This document shows, piece after piece, positions 1 to 12,336 of a stretch of 64,000 bases of DNA (the first letter of the stretch is position 1; each line of letters begins with the position of its first letter). The translations under genes were made by a program, and so were the position numbers. Below the pieces are notes generated by a model. It made no database searches. It was not told the origin of the DNA and saw only the letters and a list, made by a program, of their open reading frames with translations. Source of the stretch: Talaromyces rugulosus (lineage: Eukaryota > Ascomycota > Eurotiomycetes > Eurotiales > Trichocomaceae); NCBI RefSeq assembly GCF_013368755.1, contig NC_049564.1, positions 4,906,001 through 4,970,000 of the forward strand. Direction: 5' to 3'.

Positions 1-2
1 TT

Positions 3-1919
3 GACCCTGAGTCCAGGTCAAATATTGAACTTGCCAAGCAAAAGCTTGGACAACGAGTTCATGTTGGATATCCGTTTCTTCAAGAAGGTCTCGTGGTCCG
101 GGTTTCCGATGAACTTTTCGATTATGTGCTTCCTAAGGGCGAGCAGCATGTGGTCTCCATACCGCATTCCCCTCCTCAGATAGAACAGTGGGCCCGAAAA
201 TCCGACAAAATTGAGGGTTACTACAGCAAGCGGCTTGGTATGATTGTGGGCTCCGTGGATGCGATAGTCCACATAGACCTGCTTAAGGGACTGAACAAAA
301 GTGACGACGGCGCGACGATCAAGGAATTCGGAGAGATCCCGGGACAAGAGACCGATTACGCCTTACAGCTCATTGTTGATCAAGTTATCAGCGAAGACGA
401 GCGCTTCATTGAAAGGGAAGCGTTACCAATCGAAGAGGAGTTCCCCGAGGGCTCCAGGGGGTTCTTCCTCGGCGAATTCAACTACGGAAGAGCCGTTCAG
501 GTTATTGGCCATGAAAATGGCAAAGTCAATGGAGTATTAGCCGCTGTGAAAGGAAAGGAACCTGAGTTTGGAAAACGACATGCTCGGGAAGCAGAGAAGC
601 TTTCGCCTTACACGCCATCGTTTGCCATTGCAAGAAACCTGCGTCTGAATCCTCTAGTGTTGGCAAAAATCACATCGTCTTTTTCTGTGACGATAGATGG
701 CCAGCGTGTCAATCTTGGCCTTAACCTGAAGTTTGAGGCGAAAAAACTAAAAGTACTGGGATACTCGCGCCGCGGAGATAGTGGATGGGAATTCAGTCTC
801 AAGGCTGTTGAGCTTATCCAACAGTATATGATCAATTTCCCTGATTTCATCGCCGGCATTCAACGGAATCCGCAGGGTGACAAGTACGAACCGACGGACT
901 TTTATCCCGAAGATATTGCAATGGCGAAGATTAAAGAGATCAAGAACTGGCTTAAATCAATTGAGGCCAAACACTTTGAAAAAGTGCCTCTTGATGCAGA
1001 GCAATTGGACTCTGATGTTGTGAAGCTCATTGAACTTGATGCCGATCGCTTGGTACAGACCCAATCACAACCAGAAATCAAGAAACTGAAGAGTGTCCCT
1101 CGACAAGGTCTCTTGAAACCAGCTGATGTGGAACATCGACTTGGAAACCAAAGGTTCTCTCTTGGGGACCGCGTTGTTTATGCGCAAGATTCGGGCAAAG
1201 TACCAATTGCTACGAGAGGAACTGTGGTTGGCCTGACACGCACACCGCGAACAGTTCTTCTAGATGTTGTTTTTGATGTATCGTTCATGAGCGGAACCTC
1301 GCTTGGTGATCGCTGTTCGCCTTTCAGAGGCCAAACCGTTCCAGTTCACTCCGTCCTCAACCTCACAGATCGACAGCTAATTGCTGGAACACGTGCTGCA
1401 ACGAACCAACAAGCTCAGATAGGGTCGCAAAATGTAGGATACGGTGCACCGCTGGGACCTGGTGGACAGGGACAGCTGAAAGAAGCCCATGCTCCCGCTC
1501 CGCTACGAGGTTCTTACCGCGGTGCTATCGCCGGGCAACAAAATGGCTATGCCTCCCGTGGTGGTCGAGGTGGTGCGAATGGCGCATCGACAAACCTACC
1601 GTTTCGCCCTCACCCCACTACAGATGGGTATGCAAATGGCAACAATTTCCGTGGAGGACGAGGTCGTGGGCGTGGCACTCGTGGCCAGACGCACGCTACT
1701 AGGGGCGGATACACCGCTCTAGAGAATGGGAACCCCGAGGAGGGAGTTATTAACCATAACCCAAACTTTAGGCCTCAAAGCTTCAACCGGGTTCCGCCGC
1801 CAGCCAGTCTGAACAATGGAGGTGGACGAGGCCACCCTAATGGAGATCGCGGACGGGGCTCGCGAGGAAATCCGTCGCGCGGCCGTGGTGGTGCAGACAG
1901 AGGAAAGAAAAGAGGTTAA
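3..1919 (+). CDS. xrn1: 5'-3' exoribonuclease Xrn1 (Kem1), 3' part only
   Basis: The gene runs in from the left edge; the frame is open from base 3 to the TAA at 1917-1919, giving about 638 residues of a protein that is normally about 1400 long, so the catalytic N-terminal half lies outside. The visible part matches the C-terminal half of cytoplasmic Xrn1, the nuclease that degrades decapped mRNA. It holds the D1-D4 type core and an SH3-like segment around visible residues 383-453, which includes FSLGDRVVYAQDSGKVP. The final 130 residues are Gly/Arg rich with many RGG/RGR units, a typical fungal Xrn1 tail that is low in complexity and probably disordered. No intron is needed in this part. Xrn1 rather than nuclear Rat1 is favoured by the SH3-like domain and the long RGG tail. 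Confidence 0.9.
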   Translation, partial: DPESRSNIELAKQKLGQRVHVGYPFLQEGLVVRVSDELFDYVLPKGEQHVVSIPHSPPQIEQWARKSDKIEGYYSKRLGMIVGSVDAIVHIDLLKGLNKSDDGATIKEFGEIPGQETDYALQLIVDQVISEDERFIEREALPIEEEFPEGSRGFFLGEFNYGRAVQVIGHENGKVNGVLAAVKGKEPEFGKRHAREAEKLSPYTPSFAIARNLRLNPLVLAKITSSFSVTIDGQRVNLGLNLKFEAKKLKVLGYSRRGDSGWEFSLKAVELIQQYMINFPDFIAGIQRNPQGDKYEPTDFYPEDIAMAKIKEIKNWLKSIEAKHFEKVPLDAEQLDSDVVKLIELDADRLVQTQSQPEIKKLKSVPRQGLLKPADVEHRLGNQRFSLGDRVVYAQDSGKVPIATRGTVVGLTRTPRTVLLDVVFDVSFMSGTSLGDRCSPFRGQTVPVHSVLNLTDRQLIAGTRAATNQQAQIGSQNVGYGAPLGPGGQGQLKEAHAPAPLRGSYRGAIAGQQNGYASRGGRGGANGASTNLPFRPHPTTDGYANGNNFRGGRGRGRGTRGQTHATRGGYTALENGNPEEGVINHNPNFRPQSFNRVPPPASLNNGGGRGHPNGDRGRGSRGNPSRGRGGADRGKKRG

Positions 1920-3962
1920 TATTTTGAGCTCAAATAAGGATCAGAGCAGCCTGTGTAAAAAAAAGCATGCATAATGTTTTATTCTAATTAAGCGCATGTA
2001 TGGGTGATGCAGTCATGAAGTGATGGTTTTCTATGATTCTATAAAGAGTTGGGAAAAATATTCGGTTCATACACATGTAATTTATCTCAGGCAAATTCCC
2101 ACGCAGTGGTTTTTTTTTTTTTTTTTTTTTTTGGTTTTTTTTCTCTCTCCTGCCCAAGTCTCATAGTAGTCTCTTTTGACGTGATACATGTACATAAAAT
2201 ATCTTGCTAAGGCCGAGTTGGTGCCTGAGGCTTCATATTGGAAAGTCACATGACCTCGGTCCACACCTAGTCCTACAGTCGAGCTGTCTCACTTCGACCT
2301 CCTCCAGCCAACACTCCCGAAGTTCCCTGCCAAGCTGTGTCACCTCTGTCGCAGGCACGCAGCCCGGTTGGAGAGGCTCATTCGCCCGATTAACCTTCTA
2401 AAATGGACTTTACTCAGTAAAATGCTTTTGAGGCCACTCGCATTCGCTGTGGCCTGGGACAGTCAGCAAGCCACTCCCCGTCGCTCTGGTGGTATCACCT
2501 CTAGCGCCGACCACCTCAACTGGCATTCGACCCACAGTCTCTCGTTCTTCAAGTCCCCTTCCTACTTCACAACAATACCACCAGGATGAGATATACCTTG
2601 CTCGTAACCCCTTCCAGGCCTTCGGAAGCTCTGTGGCTACTTGTTATCGGTCATCGCTATTGAGGCGTTACCCCGTACCCATCTTAAAACGCTTTTCACC
2701 TTCAGTCTTCCACGAAAATCGATGGAACAACCTGGAATAAGCGTCAATTCATATGATTCAAAGCCAACCTATTTGCGCCATGAATTAATTCACACGGCGC
2801 CTACGCTTCTCAGCTGACATCGCTGACGAACTAAGACCAACAATCGTAGTCATTCGGTGACTACACGAAATCTGCATACTCGGTACAATTCAATGTGGTT
2901 TACGGCTGATCCGAGCGTTACTTGATGATGTGTTCAGGATGTACAAAACAAACTCAAGTATTCATTTTTGCGGTCCATCTTGAAGAACTGGAGAACGATC
3001 ATCTGCTTTGATGCTGTTTGAAAAAGTCGCTCCTCTTGATCTGTGGCAGTGGTACAAACGATGCACGCAGGCTAAGGAATGGTAGCTTCAAGGAGTGCGT
3101 TGGCACCGGCTTCCATCGAGCGAAGTTCTTCCTTTTCTTCGCAATTTGTAGATAGCTTGTCGGGGATGCACATGCTCCTGACGCATCGCCTCATTAGAAG
3201 CTGCGCGTCAGTGTGCCTCCTCTTGTCTTCAGACAGAAAACGAGACTGTCTGCATAAGACCCTGGTTGATACCTCACTTGGTTTACTCCAGAGTCGGGTC
3301 TTGTCGACACAAATATCTACACATGCCATTCGCCCAGGGAGTGGAGGGTTCGGCCGATTAGCTGGCCTTGGTTTTTATGGGCTCACAGACGCGTAAGGGC
3401 TTGCACATTGATGCGAGAACTATCGGTCATATCGCTACCGACAAAAGATTATCGTAGAGCTTTCAGATGAAAGTCTTTAGTTAGGCGACGTTCTCGCATC
3501 CCTAGTGTTTGCTACAAAGCGGCGCTGGGAGAGCAGCTGGCCGTAGATGGACCTGCGAGTCTAGAAGGAGCAAGCATCTTAAACTGAATGTGCAAGGTGC
3601 GTATTATATCCCCCTTCCCATCCCAGGACCCTGTATAACCTGCGCGAGGCCTTCTCTTACATCTTGGTCTACGAATAGGGCGAGCGCAACCAACCCGGCC
3701 CGCGATTGTAGGGTCGCGCCGGAAAAACCGATCTTCCGCCCAGCCCAGCGCTACTCGCCGCAGAGCACTTCGATCCAGACACGACAATAATTCGACAAGC
3801 CGCCTGCAATACGCATGAGATGCCCGATTCGACCGACCACGCGCCTTGAATAGCCCATATTCAACCTATATCATCAGTAACCGCCGTCTTCATAGATGCA
3901 TATGCGTTTCTCGAAGTTTTGAACGCTTGCATCTTCCCACCAGATGCAGTGATTGAGATTAC
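1920..3962. other. Long intergenic region between xrn1 and ctk1
   Basis: Two kilobases without a convincing gene. Short open frames occur on both strands (for example around 3072-3396 and 3509-3790), but opposite strands are open over the same bases and none resembles a known protein. The region should contain the xrn1 3' UTR and the ctk1 promoter and leader. Visible landmarks are a T23 run at 2110-2132 followed by T8, and GTCACATGAC at 2245-2254, an E-box-like site. Confidence 0.5.
2110..2142. repeat. Poly-T tract
   Basis: A run of 23 T, then GG, then 8 T. It is a simple homopolymer downstream of xrn1 and may vary in length between strains. Confidence 0.85.
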
Positions 3963-6900
3963 ATGGCTGGATCTCGAGAGAGTCCGGGGTTGAGAGACGA
4001 GTGGAGAGCTCCCCAAGAGTCCCGAGGGACTGGGCGAGGTCGTGGTTTCGACCGAGGTCGCGGACGTGGTGCTGAACGCCACAGGGGTCGCGACAGAAAT
4101 CGAGGCAGATACAACAAACCTGCTGGGTTTGATCATCGATCAAAGTCACCACCTACAGCGCGCCCCGGCCCCTCACCCAGCGACGACTTTGCCGGCAATA
4201 ACGCTACATCTTTTACTACGCCATCCATTCCTCGAGGGCCATCATCACCGGGTCGCTCGCGTATCGACCGAGACATGAAGCTGTCTCACGAAGCAAGCGA
4301 AAACCCATCTCGCGACTCGCCACAACGTGATCTCGATTTTTCAGGCTCGTATCAAAAAAGGAAGCGGAGTCGTAGCCGTTCTCCTCAAGACTCTCACCGG
4401 GATCGCCACCGTGACAACCGGAATAATAACCGATACGGTTCACGTGGGCGACCTAACAACCGTGGGAAAAATCAAAGAAAAGAACGGTTCCAGGATAACT
4501 CGTCAAAAAATTATCCAAACCGGCGAAGAAAACCGAACAAGTTCGGATCTCGTCAAGAAGAGATTGAACCCAATTCTCGCCCCTTCGACTCGCATTCGTC
4601 TTATCCAGCAGGTCGACGAGACTCTCGACCGGACACAAACTTCCCACGATCGACCAGTCGTGACTCTGTGCACGAGGACCGTTTCGAACGCGGTCAGTCA
4701 CGACATTCCGCCCGCTCAGCGTTTTCCAGGTACTCAAGATCTGCCTCACCAAACCAAGATCGCCAAATGAGCCCTGGTCGATCATTCCATCCTGTTGGGG
4801 AGGACCCAAAGAGGTCTCCATCTCGATCAATTCCAGCTTTTGATTCTGGCAATCTCGATGATGCTCCAGACGAAGGTCGCATGCAAGGATCTTTCTCCAG
4901 ACATTCCTCCAGGGCACCAGACGCACACGCCAACCAACGAGGAAGACATGTGAATTATAATAGTCCATATCGTGATTCGCCTCAATCCGGATCACCTCAC
5001 TCTAGTAGCCGGGGAGGATGGACCGGGCAGCACGGGTAAGTTTGAGCAAAGCTTTCCCTTTTTTTCCTTCTTTCTCTCTTTCTAATTAAAACTATAACAG
5101 GAACCACTCTCCTCAGTATAGACCTCAAGGAGCACCACACGGACCCTCATATCAAAGTTCCAATCACAACCCGTCCAGTCACCCTAGTTCACCTCAGCGT
5201 GGGAGTCATCGAGGCGACTATCAAGACCGTCGATTTACCAACCATGGCTCGCAGTCTTACGGTGGATCAGCTTCACATCGTGCTAGAGGGCACTTTAGTA
5301 ATCTCCAATGGGTTGCATCGGGATCGCGGACCCGTGGGGGTCATCACGATTCTCCTGAGTCTCATGATTTCTCCGGTCCAAGCACACCACCGGCTCAGCA
5401 TCAACTAGATGATAAACCACTAGCTGATTCCGAAGACTATCGCACTGCTTCCCACCTACCCGAGGATACGTACAATGAAGGACCGAAACACGACTCCGAA
5501 ACCGAAAACAACCAGAAAATGCCTCCGCCTGGTAGGCCGTCCAGTACCTCAACAACTCCAGCCAAGGAAGGAGGCAAATTCAGTTTTGCCTTTAAATCAA
5601 AGGCAGCTCCTACACCTGCAACCAAGCCTGTTCCTGATTTAGCACAACGAATGCAAGTTCGAGAGCCTCCACGAGCTCCCGGACCGCCCCCTCGGGCACC
5701 AGACCCTCCACCGCGGCATAGGCTTCCAGGCCCCCCTCCTCCCAAGTTCAACAAACACGACTCTCGGCCTGATCGACGAGACCGAGGTCGTGATTTCTAC
5801 CGTGGGCGAGGGAGGGAAGACGGGAGAGATTTTCGTGATAGAAACCCCCGAGACTCTCGAAGAGATGATCGACGCTTCAATTCGCATGATGATAGACGAC
5901 GTGATGATCATCGACCAGATGGTAGACAGGACCGACGCCGCGAAAGGTCGCCTGAGCCGAAAAGGCAGAAAAAGATGGTCAAGCGCTTAAAGCCTCGTCC
6001 AACGTTACCGGAAGAATATCGGGAGTCTGAATCTGTTTATTATCGCAAACCTGGAAACGAATCCGTTATCGGTGCCGGTACATATGGAAAAGTTTTTAAA
6101 GCAATACATATATATACCCAAGGAAAGGTTGCTTTGAAGCGAATAAGGATGGAAGGGGAGAAGGATGGTTTCCCTGTTACTGCCATTCGAGAAATTAAAT
6201 TGCTGCAACATCTACGACACGACAACATCGTGAGCTTGTTGGAGGTCATGGTGGAAAAGAATGAGTGTTTCATGGTTTTTGAATATTTGTCGCATGACTT
6301 GACGGGTTTGATCAATCACCCTACATTCACACTTACCGAATCACACAAAAAGGATCTTGCGAAACAAATGTTCGAAGGTCTTCACTATCTTCACCATCGG
6401 GGGGTACTTCACCGAGACATCAAGGCCGCGAATATTCTGATCAGCAATCGAGGCCAGCTGAAATACGCAGATTTCGGATTGGCAAGGTTCTTCTCAAAGA
6501 GCCGGCAACTTGATTACACCAATCGTGTGATCACAATTTGGTACCGACCTCCGGAATTGCTTCTTGGCGACACTCGGTATGGGCCTGCAGTCGATATTTG
6601 GAGTGCAGCTTGTGTCTTTGTTGAGATGTTTTCCAAGAAAGCCGTCTTTCCGGGAGACGGACGAGAAATCAGTCAGCTTGAAAAGCTATATAGCAGTTTG
6701 GGAACACCAACCCGAGGCGATTGGCCTAGCATTGTGGACATGCCATGGGTTGAACTGTTGGCCCCGACGGAGAGAAAAAAGAGAGTTTTTGACGACATCT
6801 ACAAGGAGCTTCTTAGTCCTGCAGCGTTGGACCTAGTGTCTAAGATCTTTCAGTATGATCCTGCAAAACGGCCCACGGCAGAAGAAGTACTCGCACACGA

Positions 6901-7180
6901 CTACTTTGTCGCTGAAGAGCCGGGCCCACAACAGGCTACAGAGTATGTACCTATCCACCCTTTTTTTTATATTTAACTAAGTCTAATTTTTTGGTTTTAC
7001 AGACTAGAGAATATCCAAGGCGACTGGCACGAATTCGAGTCCAAGGCGCTCCGGAAGGAAAAGGACCGAGAGGCCCGGAGAGAAAAGGATAAAGATAAGG
7101 AGAAACGGAAAGCGGTCTCTCAAGACGAAGAGCGCGAGGCGAAGAGGCTCCGGCAAGAAACAGATGACACACACCAGTGA
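3963..7180 (+). CDS. ctk1: CTD kinase I alpha subunit, CDK12/Ctk1-type cyclin-dependent kinase
   Basis: Three exons: 3963-5035, 5101-6942 and 7003-7180, with introns GTAAGT..AACAG and GTATGT..TACAG. They give 1030 residues ending at TGA 7178-7180. The first ~650 residues are Arg/Ser/Pro/Gly rich and disordered, with RGRGRG-like and RS segments. The kinase domain follows: glycine loop GAGTYG from residue 682, Lys704, a PITAIRE-like helix (FPVTAIRE), catalytic Asp797 in HRD, DFG at 815, and a CDK-type T-loop leading to WYRPPELLLG. The last ~60 residues are highly charged (Lys/Arg/Glu), probably a helix. Ctk1 phosphorylates Ser2 of the RNA polymerase II C-terminal repeats during elongation, working with a cyclin and Ctk3. 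The long basic N-terminus and the kinase sequence favour Ctk1/CDK12 over Bur1/CDK9. The start is the first ATG of the long frame; a further 5' exon cannot be excluded. Confidence 0.88.
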
Positions 7181-7552
7181 TTGTATTTGATTGTTCCGTA
7201 AATTGGTCAACGTGTCCTGTGGTTTCCTCATTTGATCTGACCCACCCTTGTCGTTTATTTGGAAGGGATTAGGACTGGGTCTGTCTACTTTATTGTTCAA
7301 GCAGGGCTGTTCAGGTCCGTGCAAAGTATATGCATGGTGCCATTGCTGAGGCAGGTCAATTCATATAGAAAGAATCTAAAAAAATCAAGTTCAGTTGAAA
7401 TATACGGTTTGAGCATTCATGATTACAGTAAATATCAATATATAATCCATAATTGATTTATCCACTACGTATCAAAGAGCATACTTCTATATACTGATAC
7501 CATCTATATATGATCACTGAAATGGCAACAATGGCAGACAATAAAAAACTAT
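7181..7552. other. Convergent 3' region between ctk1 and the Nudix gene
   Basis: Both neighbours end here. The stretch is AT rich towards its right side and no gene is seen; it should hold two 3' UTRs. Confidence 0.6.
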
Positions 7553-8936
7553 CTACATCCTGGCAAGCTTATCTCCAACATATTCCTTGCTGATAGCAGC
7601 CTGTATCAATTGATTTGCAATCGCAGTAGACGGCGGGAGTCGCAAATTGCCCTCGACGTAGTCTTTGCTAGCTGGCTCTCCCAACGCGCTGACGCCGTTC
7701 TTCAGCGCCTCCTCGACTTCGGCCACGGTGAACCACTTGGCGTCTTCCAGCTCTGGGTCGTGTGCCAGACTGATGGTTTCGTGTGCTGGGTCGCTAACTT
7801 GGGCAATGGCTCCGATCATCAGGTTTGCCGGGTATGGCCAGGGCTGGGTTGAGTGAATAATAACGCGCGACAGAGTCACGCCGGCCTCCTCCCACACCTC
7901 GCGACGCACGGCGTCCTCCACGGACTCGCCCGGTTCGATAAACCCGGCCAGAGTCGAGTACCAATACGGCGGAAAGCGTTTTGAGCGGCCCAGCAGTATC
8001 CGCTTACCATCGACAGACAGCGTAGCAACAATGATGGTCGGATCCGTTCGGGGGAAGGACAGGTTGGAGATGGTGGTCCGGGTCGAGCAGGCTGGTTTCT
8101 CTGAGCTCTTGTTTTCGGCAGTGAGAGCCTTGTCGGTGGGTGGGCATGCGCGTTTGGTGCCGGCGTTGACTGAGAGCGTGGGATGGCTGCAGGTGCCGCA
8201 GAACTTGTTGCGGTTGTTCCAGTCCAAGTACGCTCGGGCTTGCGCAAAGATGGCGCCTGGATGTAGAGTCAGTGGTCATGTCAGATAGCAGGTTTGAAGA
8301 AGCGTACCCTCATCCGGTGGCAGTGTCATATGCGTCCGCGACAAGTAGGGAGTGACTCCCTTTGCCTTGAGCTCATCCAGCAGCGTACGAGTCTTGGCCT
8401 TTTGCTCGTCGTTGCCCTTCTCACTCACATCCAATGCAAAACATGGCCTTCCCTTGTAAATCTTCCACTGCATCAAATCGTCTCCCTTGGCATCGTCGCT
8501 GGTCTCGTCGATGCCCAGGAAGACAAGATCTGGCTTGGTGACGCGCGAGTCGAACTCTCGAATCATCTCCTCTTCGGATTTGTCAAATACCGTCGAGGGG
8601 ACCAGGGTCTGCACGTCTGCATACTGGGCCTTGAAGATCGCAGTCGGCGACTGGACGAGCGGGGAAAGGTTCTCTAGCAGGATAAACCGAGACGAAGGGT
8701 GGTTGACGGCGGCGGAGAGAAAAGCATGTTCTGTGCGCAGAAACGACAGGCGGTTGAGCGGGGAACCTGCAGGTGAGCTTTCTTCAGCATCAATCACCGT
8801 GAGTCTGTACAGGAAATCAAGTAGTACCGCCAAAGTAGTTGACTGTCTCCCTGCCAAAGCGTCGGGAAAGCATCGAGTCCGCCTGGATGTGGGCTGGCGC
8901 TGGCAGTGCAGGGTCCGGATGCGAGATGCTGCCCAT
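7553..8936 (-). CDS. npy1: NADH pyrophosphatase, NUDT12/Npy1-type Nudix hydrolase (probably peroxisomal)
   Basis: Exons on the minus strand: 8936-8828, 8766-8308 and 8256-7553, giving 423 residues. The enzyme hydrolyses NAD(P)H and related dinucleotides, and in the family also removes NAD caps from RNA. Visible marks: N-terminal start of NADH-pyrophosphatase type with SPLNRLSFLR rebuilt across intron 1; a zinc-ribbon start FCGTC (Cys209, Cys212); and a full Nudix box at residues 294-316 (GFIEPGE..RREVWEEAGV) with the metal-binding REVWEE. Downstream is STQPWPYP, the SQPWPFP-like NADH signature. The last three residues, Ala-Arg-Met, fit a type 1 peroxisomal targeting signal, in line with yeast Npy1. 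The start at 8936 was chosen because it gives the usual short N-terminus; an in-frame upstream ATG at 9059 would add about 41 residues. Confidence 0.92.
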
Positions 8937-9715
8937 CGTGGGTTGCAATAAAGAAGAAATATTGACAGTGTCGGTAATAACAATAGACAAGTAGGTATCG
9001 CACAGACGAGGTTCAGATATTGTCTGTTGCTTGTTGTTCTGGTGTTGAGCATGATCCAATCTCCCCGCCTGGATTAATCAGCACGCTGTTAAAGCCGAGG
9101 ACCGGAGAGAAGACCTTTGTGTATTTCTATGAATGTTTACTAATCTCTCTATCTGTCTTATTATTATTATTTAACAGTCTGAGTGGCAGCTAGCTACAAA
9201 ACATGAATCCATGTATAGCTTCATGCTCGGACCTGCCTTTGAACCCCTCACCATCGACGTCATACTGTTCTCCACCACTGATAAGATCAATCAAGCAATC
9301 AACAATTTGAAGAAATTTCCACAAAAAAAGAATGGTAACTTGAATATTGACAGGGGAATAACATCCCTATTAGAAGAGCAGCGTGATCTGTTTAGGCCTG
9401 CTCGTTTTACATAGTACGTGCATCGCCAATGAGAACAACTGCATACGAAACTTTGTATTTCTTGATGCCTAGAAGCAAAATGCATCTGGATAAAACAAAC
9501 CATGACGAAAAAAACAGCAAATACATAAAGCGGAACCCTTTGTTAGCGTAATATAACGCACTAGTCGTAACAGCGTCGGCAGGCTTTGCACCGCGTTTGC
9601 TGCCTGCAACTAGCCAACATTATTATAAAAGCAGCAGCCCTCAAGTGCTGGGCTTCACTCGAAGTATCCCAGCTGTCAGTTAGCTGCTTCTATATCCAAA
9701 ACAAACCCGACCAAC
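8937..9715. other. Divergent promoter region (Nudix gene / DUF4139 gene)
   Basis: About 780 bases between two divergently read genes. Only short frames without similarity are seen, for example around 9211-9414. It must contain both promoters. Confidence 0.6.
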
Positions 9716-12090
9716 ATGTCTTCTTCGCCAGACACCGTCAATTCCGTGGAAATCGATGTCGTCGATCAGCCAACCAAATCAGTCACTTTTTCCCTAACAA
9801 AGGCAACCGTCATTCGCGAAATCAAAGATGTCCAGCTCCAGGTGAGTAAGAAAGTTGTCTATTGCTTTTCTCTTTTAGCTAACAACTAGAACAGCCCCGT
9901 GCAAACGAGATTATTGTCTCTGGGCTCGACCCCAAACTGGACCCTGACTCGGTCCGCGTAGATGGCTATGGCTCTGCCACCATCACCAACATCCAAACAG
10001 ACGTTGTTCCGCGCAAAACCCGGTTTGTGGATGTCCATCCGGTGGATGATGACAGCGATCAATCAGATTCGGATCAGGATGAGCTCGATGATGAGCGTGG
10101 TCCCGGCAGAGTGGCTATTGACGCAGCAAAGGCGGAGCTCCTTGACGCTGAGACAGAACTGGCATCTTCCAAGGACGCACGGGCGACTTCAATCAAGATG
10201 CTCGAGTTCTTAGACCAGTATGGCAAGACAATGCAAGCCCAGGACGTTGAGGTTTCCAAGATGACCGAATTCTTGCACGTTTATCGCCAACAACGCGCCG
10301 CGGAGAGCATTCGACACCAACAGTCTAGCACCGAGATTGCGATAATGGAGAAGAAAGTCGAAAACGCCTACCAGAAGCTTGCCCACGCCGAGAAAGCGTT
10401 TGCAAAGAAGAAGAAAGCTGCCACTCGTGAAATTCGTCAACAGAAAGAGAAAAAGGCCCACGAAAAGCAGCAGAAGCGGTTGGAAAAACTGCGTGCTTTG
10501 GAACAACGCCGCAAATTCTGGACAGCCAATGTCGGTCAAGTCGTTATTCACCTAGATGGCCCATCAGTCTACACTCCGGGCTCGAGTAGGCGAGGCTCTG
10601 TCGTTTCTTATGACGAAAAGGATTCGCCTCCGGATAGAGAAACTGCCAATCTCATTCTGACATATGTAGTGCCCAACGCGAGCTGGGTGCCTCGCTATGA
10701 GCTCAGAATCAGCACTCCTACATCCTCAGCCAAACTGGTCTACCGTGCCGAGTTTGGCAACTCCACGGCCGAGACGTGGAAGGACGCAAACCTCACTTTC
10801 TCGACCTCCCAGACTTCCTTTTCTGGACTGGAAGAGAAAATCCCACGTCTGGATCCATGGAACATCAAACTTGCAAAGGCGCTAGGGTTTGATACCGAGG
10901 ATAAAATCTGGGCTAGTGGCCTACACAGCCAAAAGGAAATGTCTTCAAACAACCCATTGCCTAGAAACAAAAGCATATCACCATTGTTCGGTGTTGGTTC
11001 TCAGGGAGGAGTAGTACAAGCAAATAAGGTGTCTGGGGGTTCTCTGTTTGGTCAATCGAGTAATAATACAGTATCCAATACAAGTGGAGGACTTGCTCCG
11101 GCAAATACATCTTCAGCATTCGGTTCTAGCGGAGGATTTGGCCCTTCAGCAAATGCACCTTCAGGGTTCGGTTCTAGTGTAGGAGGCTTCGGTGGAACAG
11201 GATACACACGGATGAATCAGGCTGGTCCTACTGCGCTATTCGGTGGCACGGCCCAAGGAAAGGCACCCGATCTGCCTCAGGTGCAATCTGAAGCAGAACA
11301 GGCTGTGAACCCGGCAGATGAAGACCATGGTGGAGATGACGATGCGGCGACATTGAGCCCGGAATTCAATGCTCTCGGGCATCAAGACTCCCAGCGTCAA
11401 AACTACGGCCTGACAACCTCGTACGAGCTTTCCGGGAAACGGACCATCACCCCATCCTCGGTCAAACGTCGCCATGTCATCACCGAACTCGATCTCAAAT
11501 CAGTCACGATTTCTCATGTACTCGTGCCGAAACTGCGCTGTGCGGCCTTTTTGAAAGCCCGCGTCAAAAACACTACAACTACGAGTCTCCTTCGTGGAAA
11601 GGCTGGCATGACTGTTGATGGCACGTTCCTTGGCTCGATTTCGCTGCCAAATTGCGAACCTGACAACTTTGTCGACTTATCTCTCGGTGTTGACCCCTCT
11701 ATTCAAGTCACGTATGCCAAACCAACCGTGCGCCGCGCAACGTCCGGCTTCTTCACGAAAGATGACTCGGCCATATTCACGCGTACGTGCTGGATCAAGA
11801 ACACCAAAAAGACCACTGCTTCGATCACCGTCCTTGACCAAGTCCCCGTCAGCGAAGATGAGCGTCTGCGTGTGAACATTCTTGAACCAAAGGGGCTGGC
11901 GGAGGAAAACGACGTTACGAAACTAGATGCCCTTTTCGACAAGGGAGAGAAGGGCAAGGGCCAGATTCATTTACTAAAGAATGGCCTCGTGAAATGGGTA
12001 CTTGAGATTCGGCCTGGGAAAGACGTCAAGCTGGTGCTGGAGTACGAAAGCCGGATTCCAAGTGGACAGAAGATTATTGGACTGCAGTAG
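9716..12090 (+). CDS. DUF4139/DUF4140 (mucoidy inhibitor A-like) domain protein
   Basis: Two exons, 9716-9841 and 9895-12090, joined in phase 0 (GTGAGT..ACAG), give 773 residues. The N-terminal part (about 20-145) fits DUF4140, a charged Lys/Glu/Ala-rich coiled coil lies at about 178-251, and the rest to the end fits DUF4139. The domain order is that of the widespread MuiA-like family of unknown biochemical role. The DUF4139 part is interrupted at about residues 405-488 by a low-complexity Gly/Ser/Phe-rich insertion with repeated SxFGxS and GGFG units that looks like an FG-nucleoporin repeat. No signal peptide or membrane segment is seen, so a cytosolic protein is likely. The ATG at 9716 is the first in frame. 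The family assignment is firm; the function is unknown. Confidence 0.85.
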
Positions 12091-12336
12091 CTTTGTCCCC
12101 ATGGAGCGCTACTTTCGAACATTGATTTTTCTTGCAAGTGACTTTTTTTTTAAGCCATGTCTTAAGTTTCTGTATGAATTTATAGTCACGATATTTTATG
12201 TCAAGTCAACATTTGAACTAGGCAGTTGATAATATTATATTAATAATTTAATGAAAAAGAACCACCGTACAAATGTATTGATCCTATAAACACCCCTAAT
12301 GCTTTATAATACTCTCTCAACACATCGTAGATTTCT

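Noticed and set aside
3072..3790. Open frames on both strands in the ctk1 upstream region
   Set aside because: Opposite strands are open over the same bases, the products have no motif or composition of a real protein, and no splice sites extend them.
9211..9414. Short frame in the Nudix/DUF4139 spacer
   Set aside because: Lysine/asparagine-rich random-like product in a promoter region.
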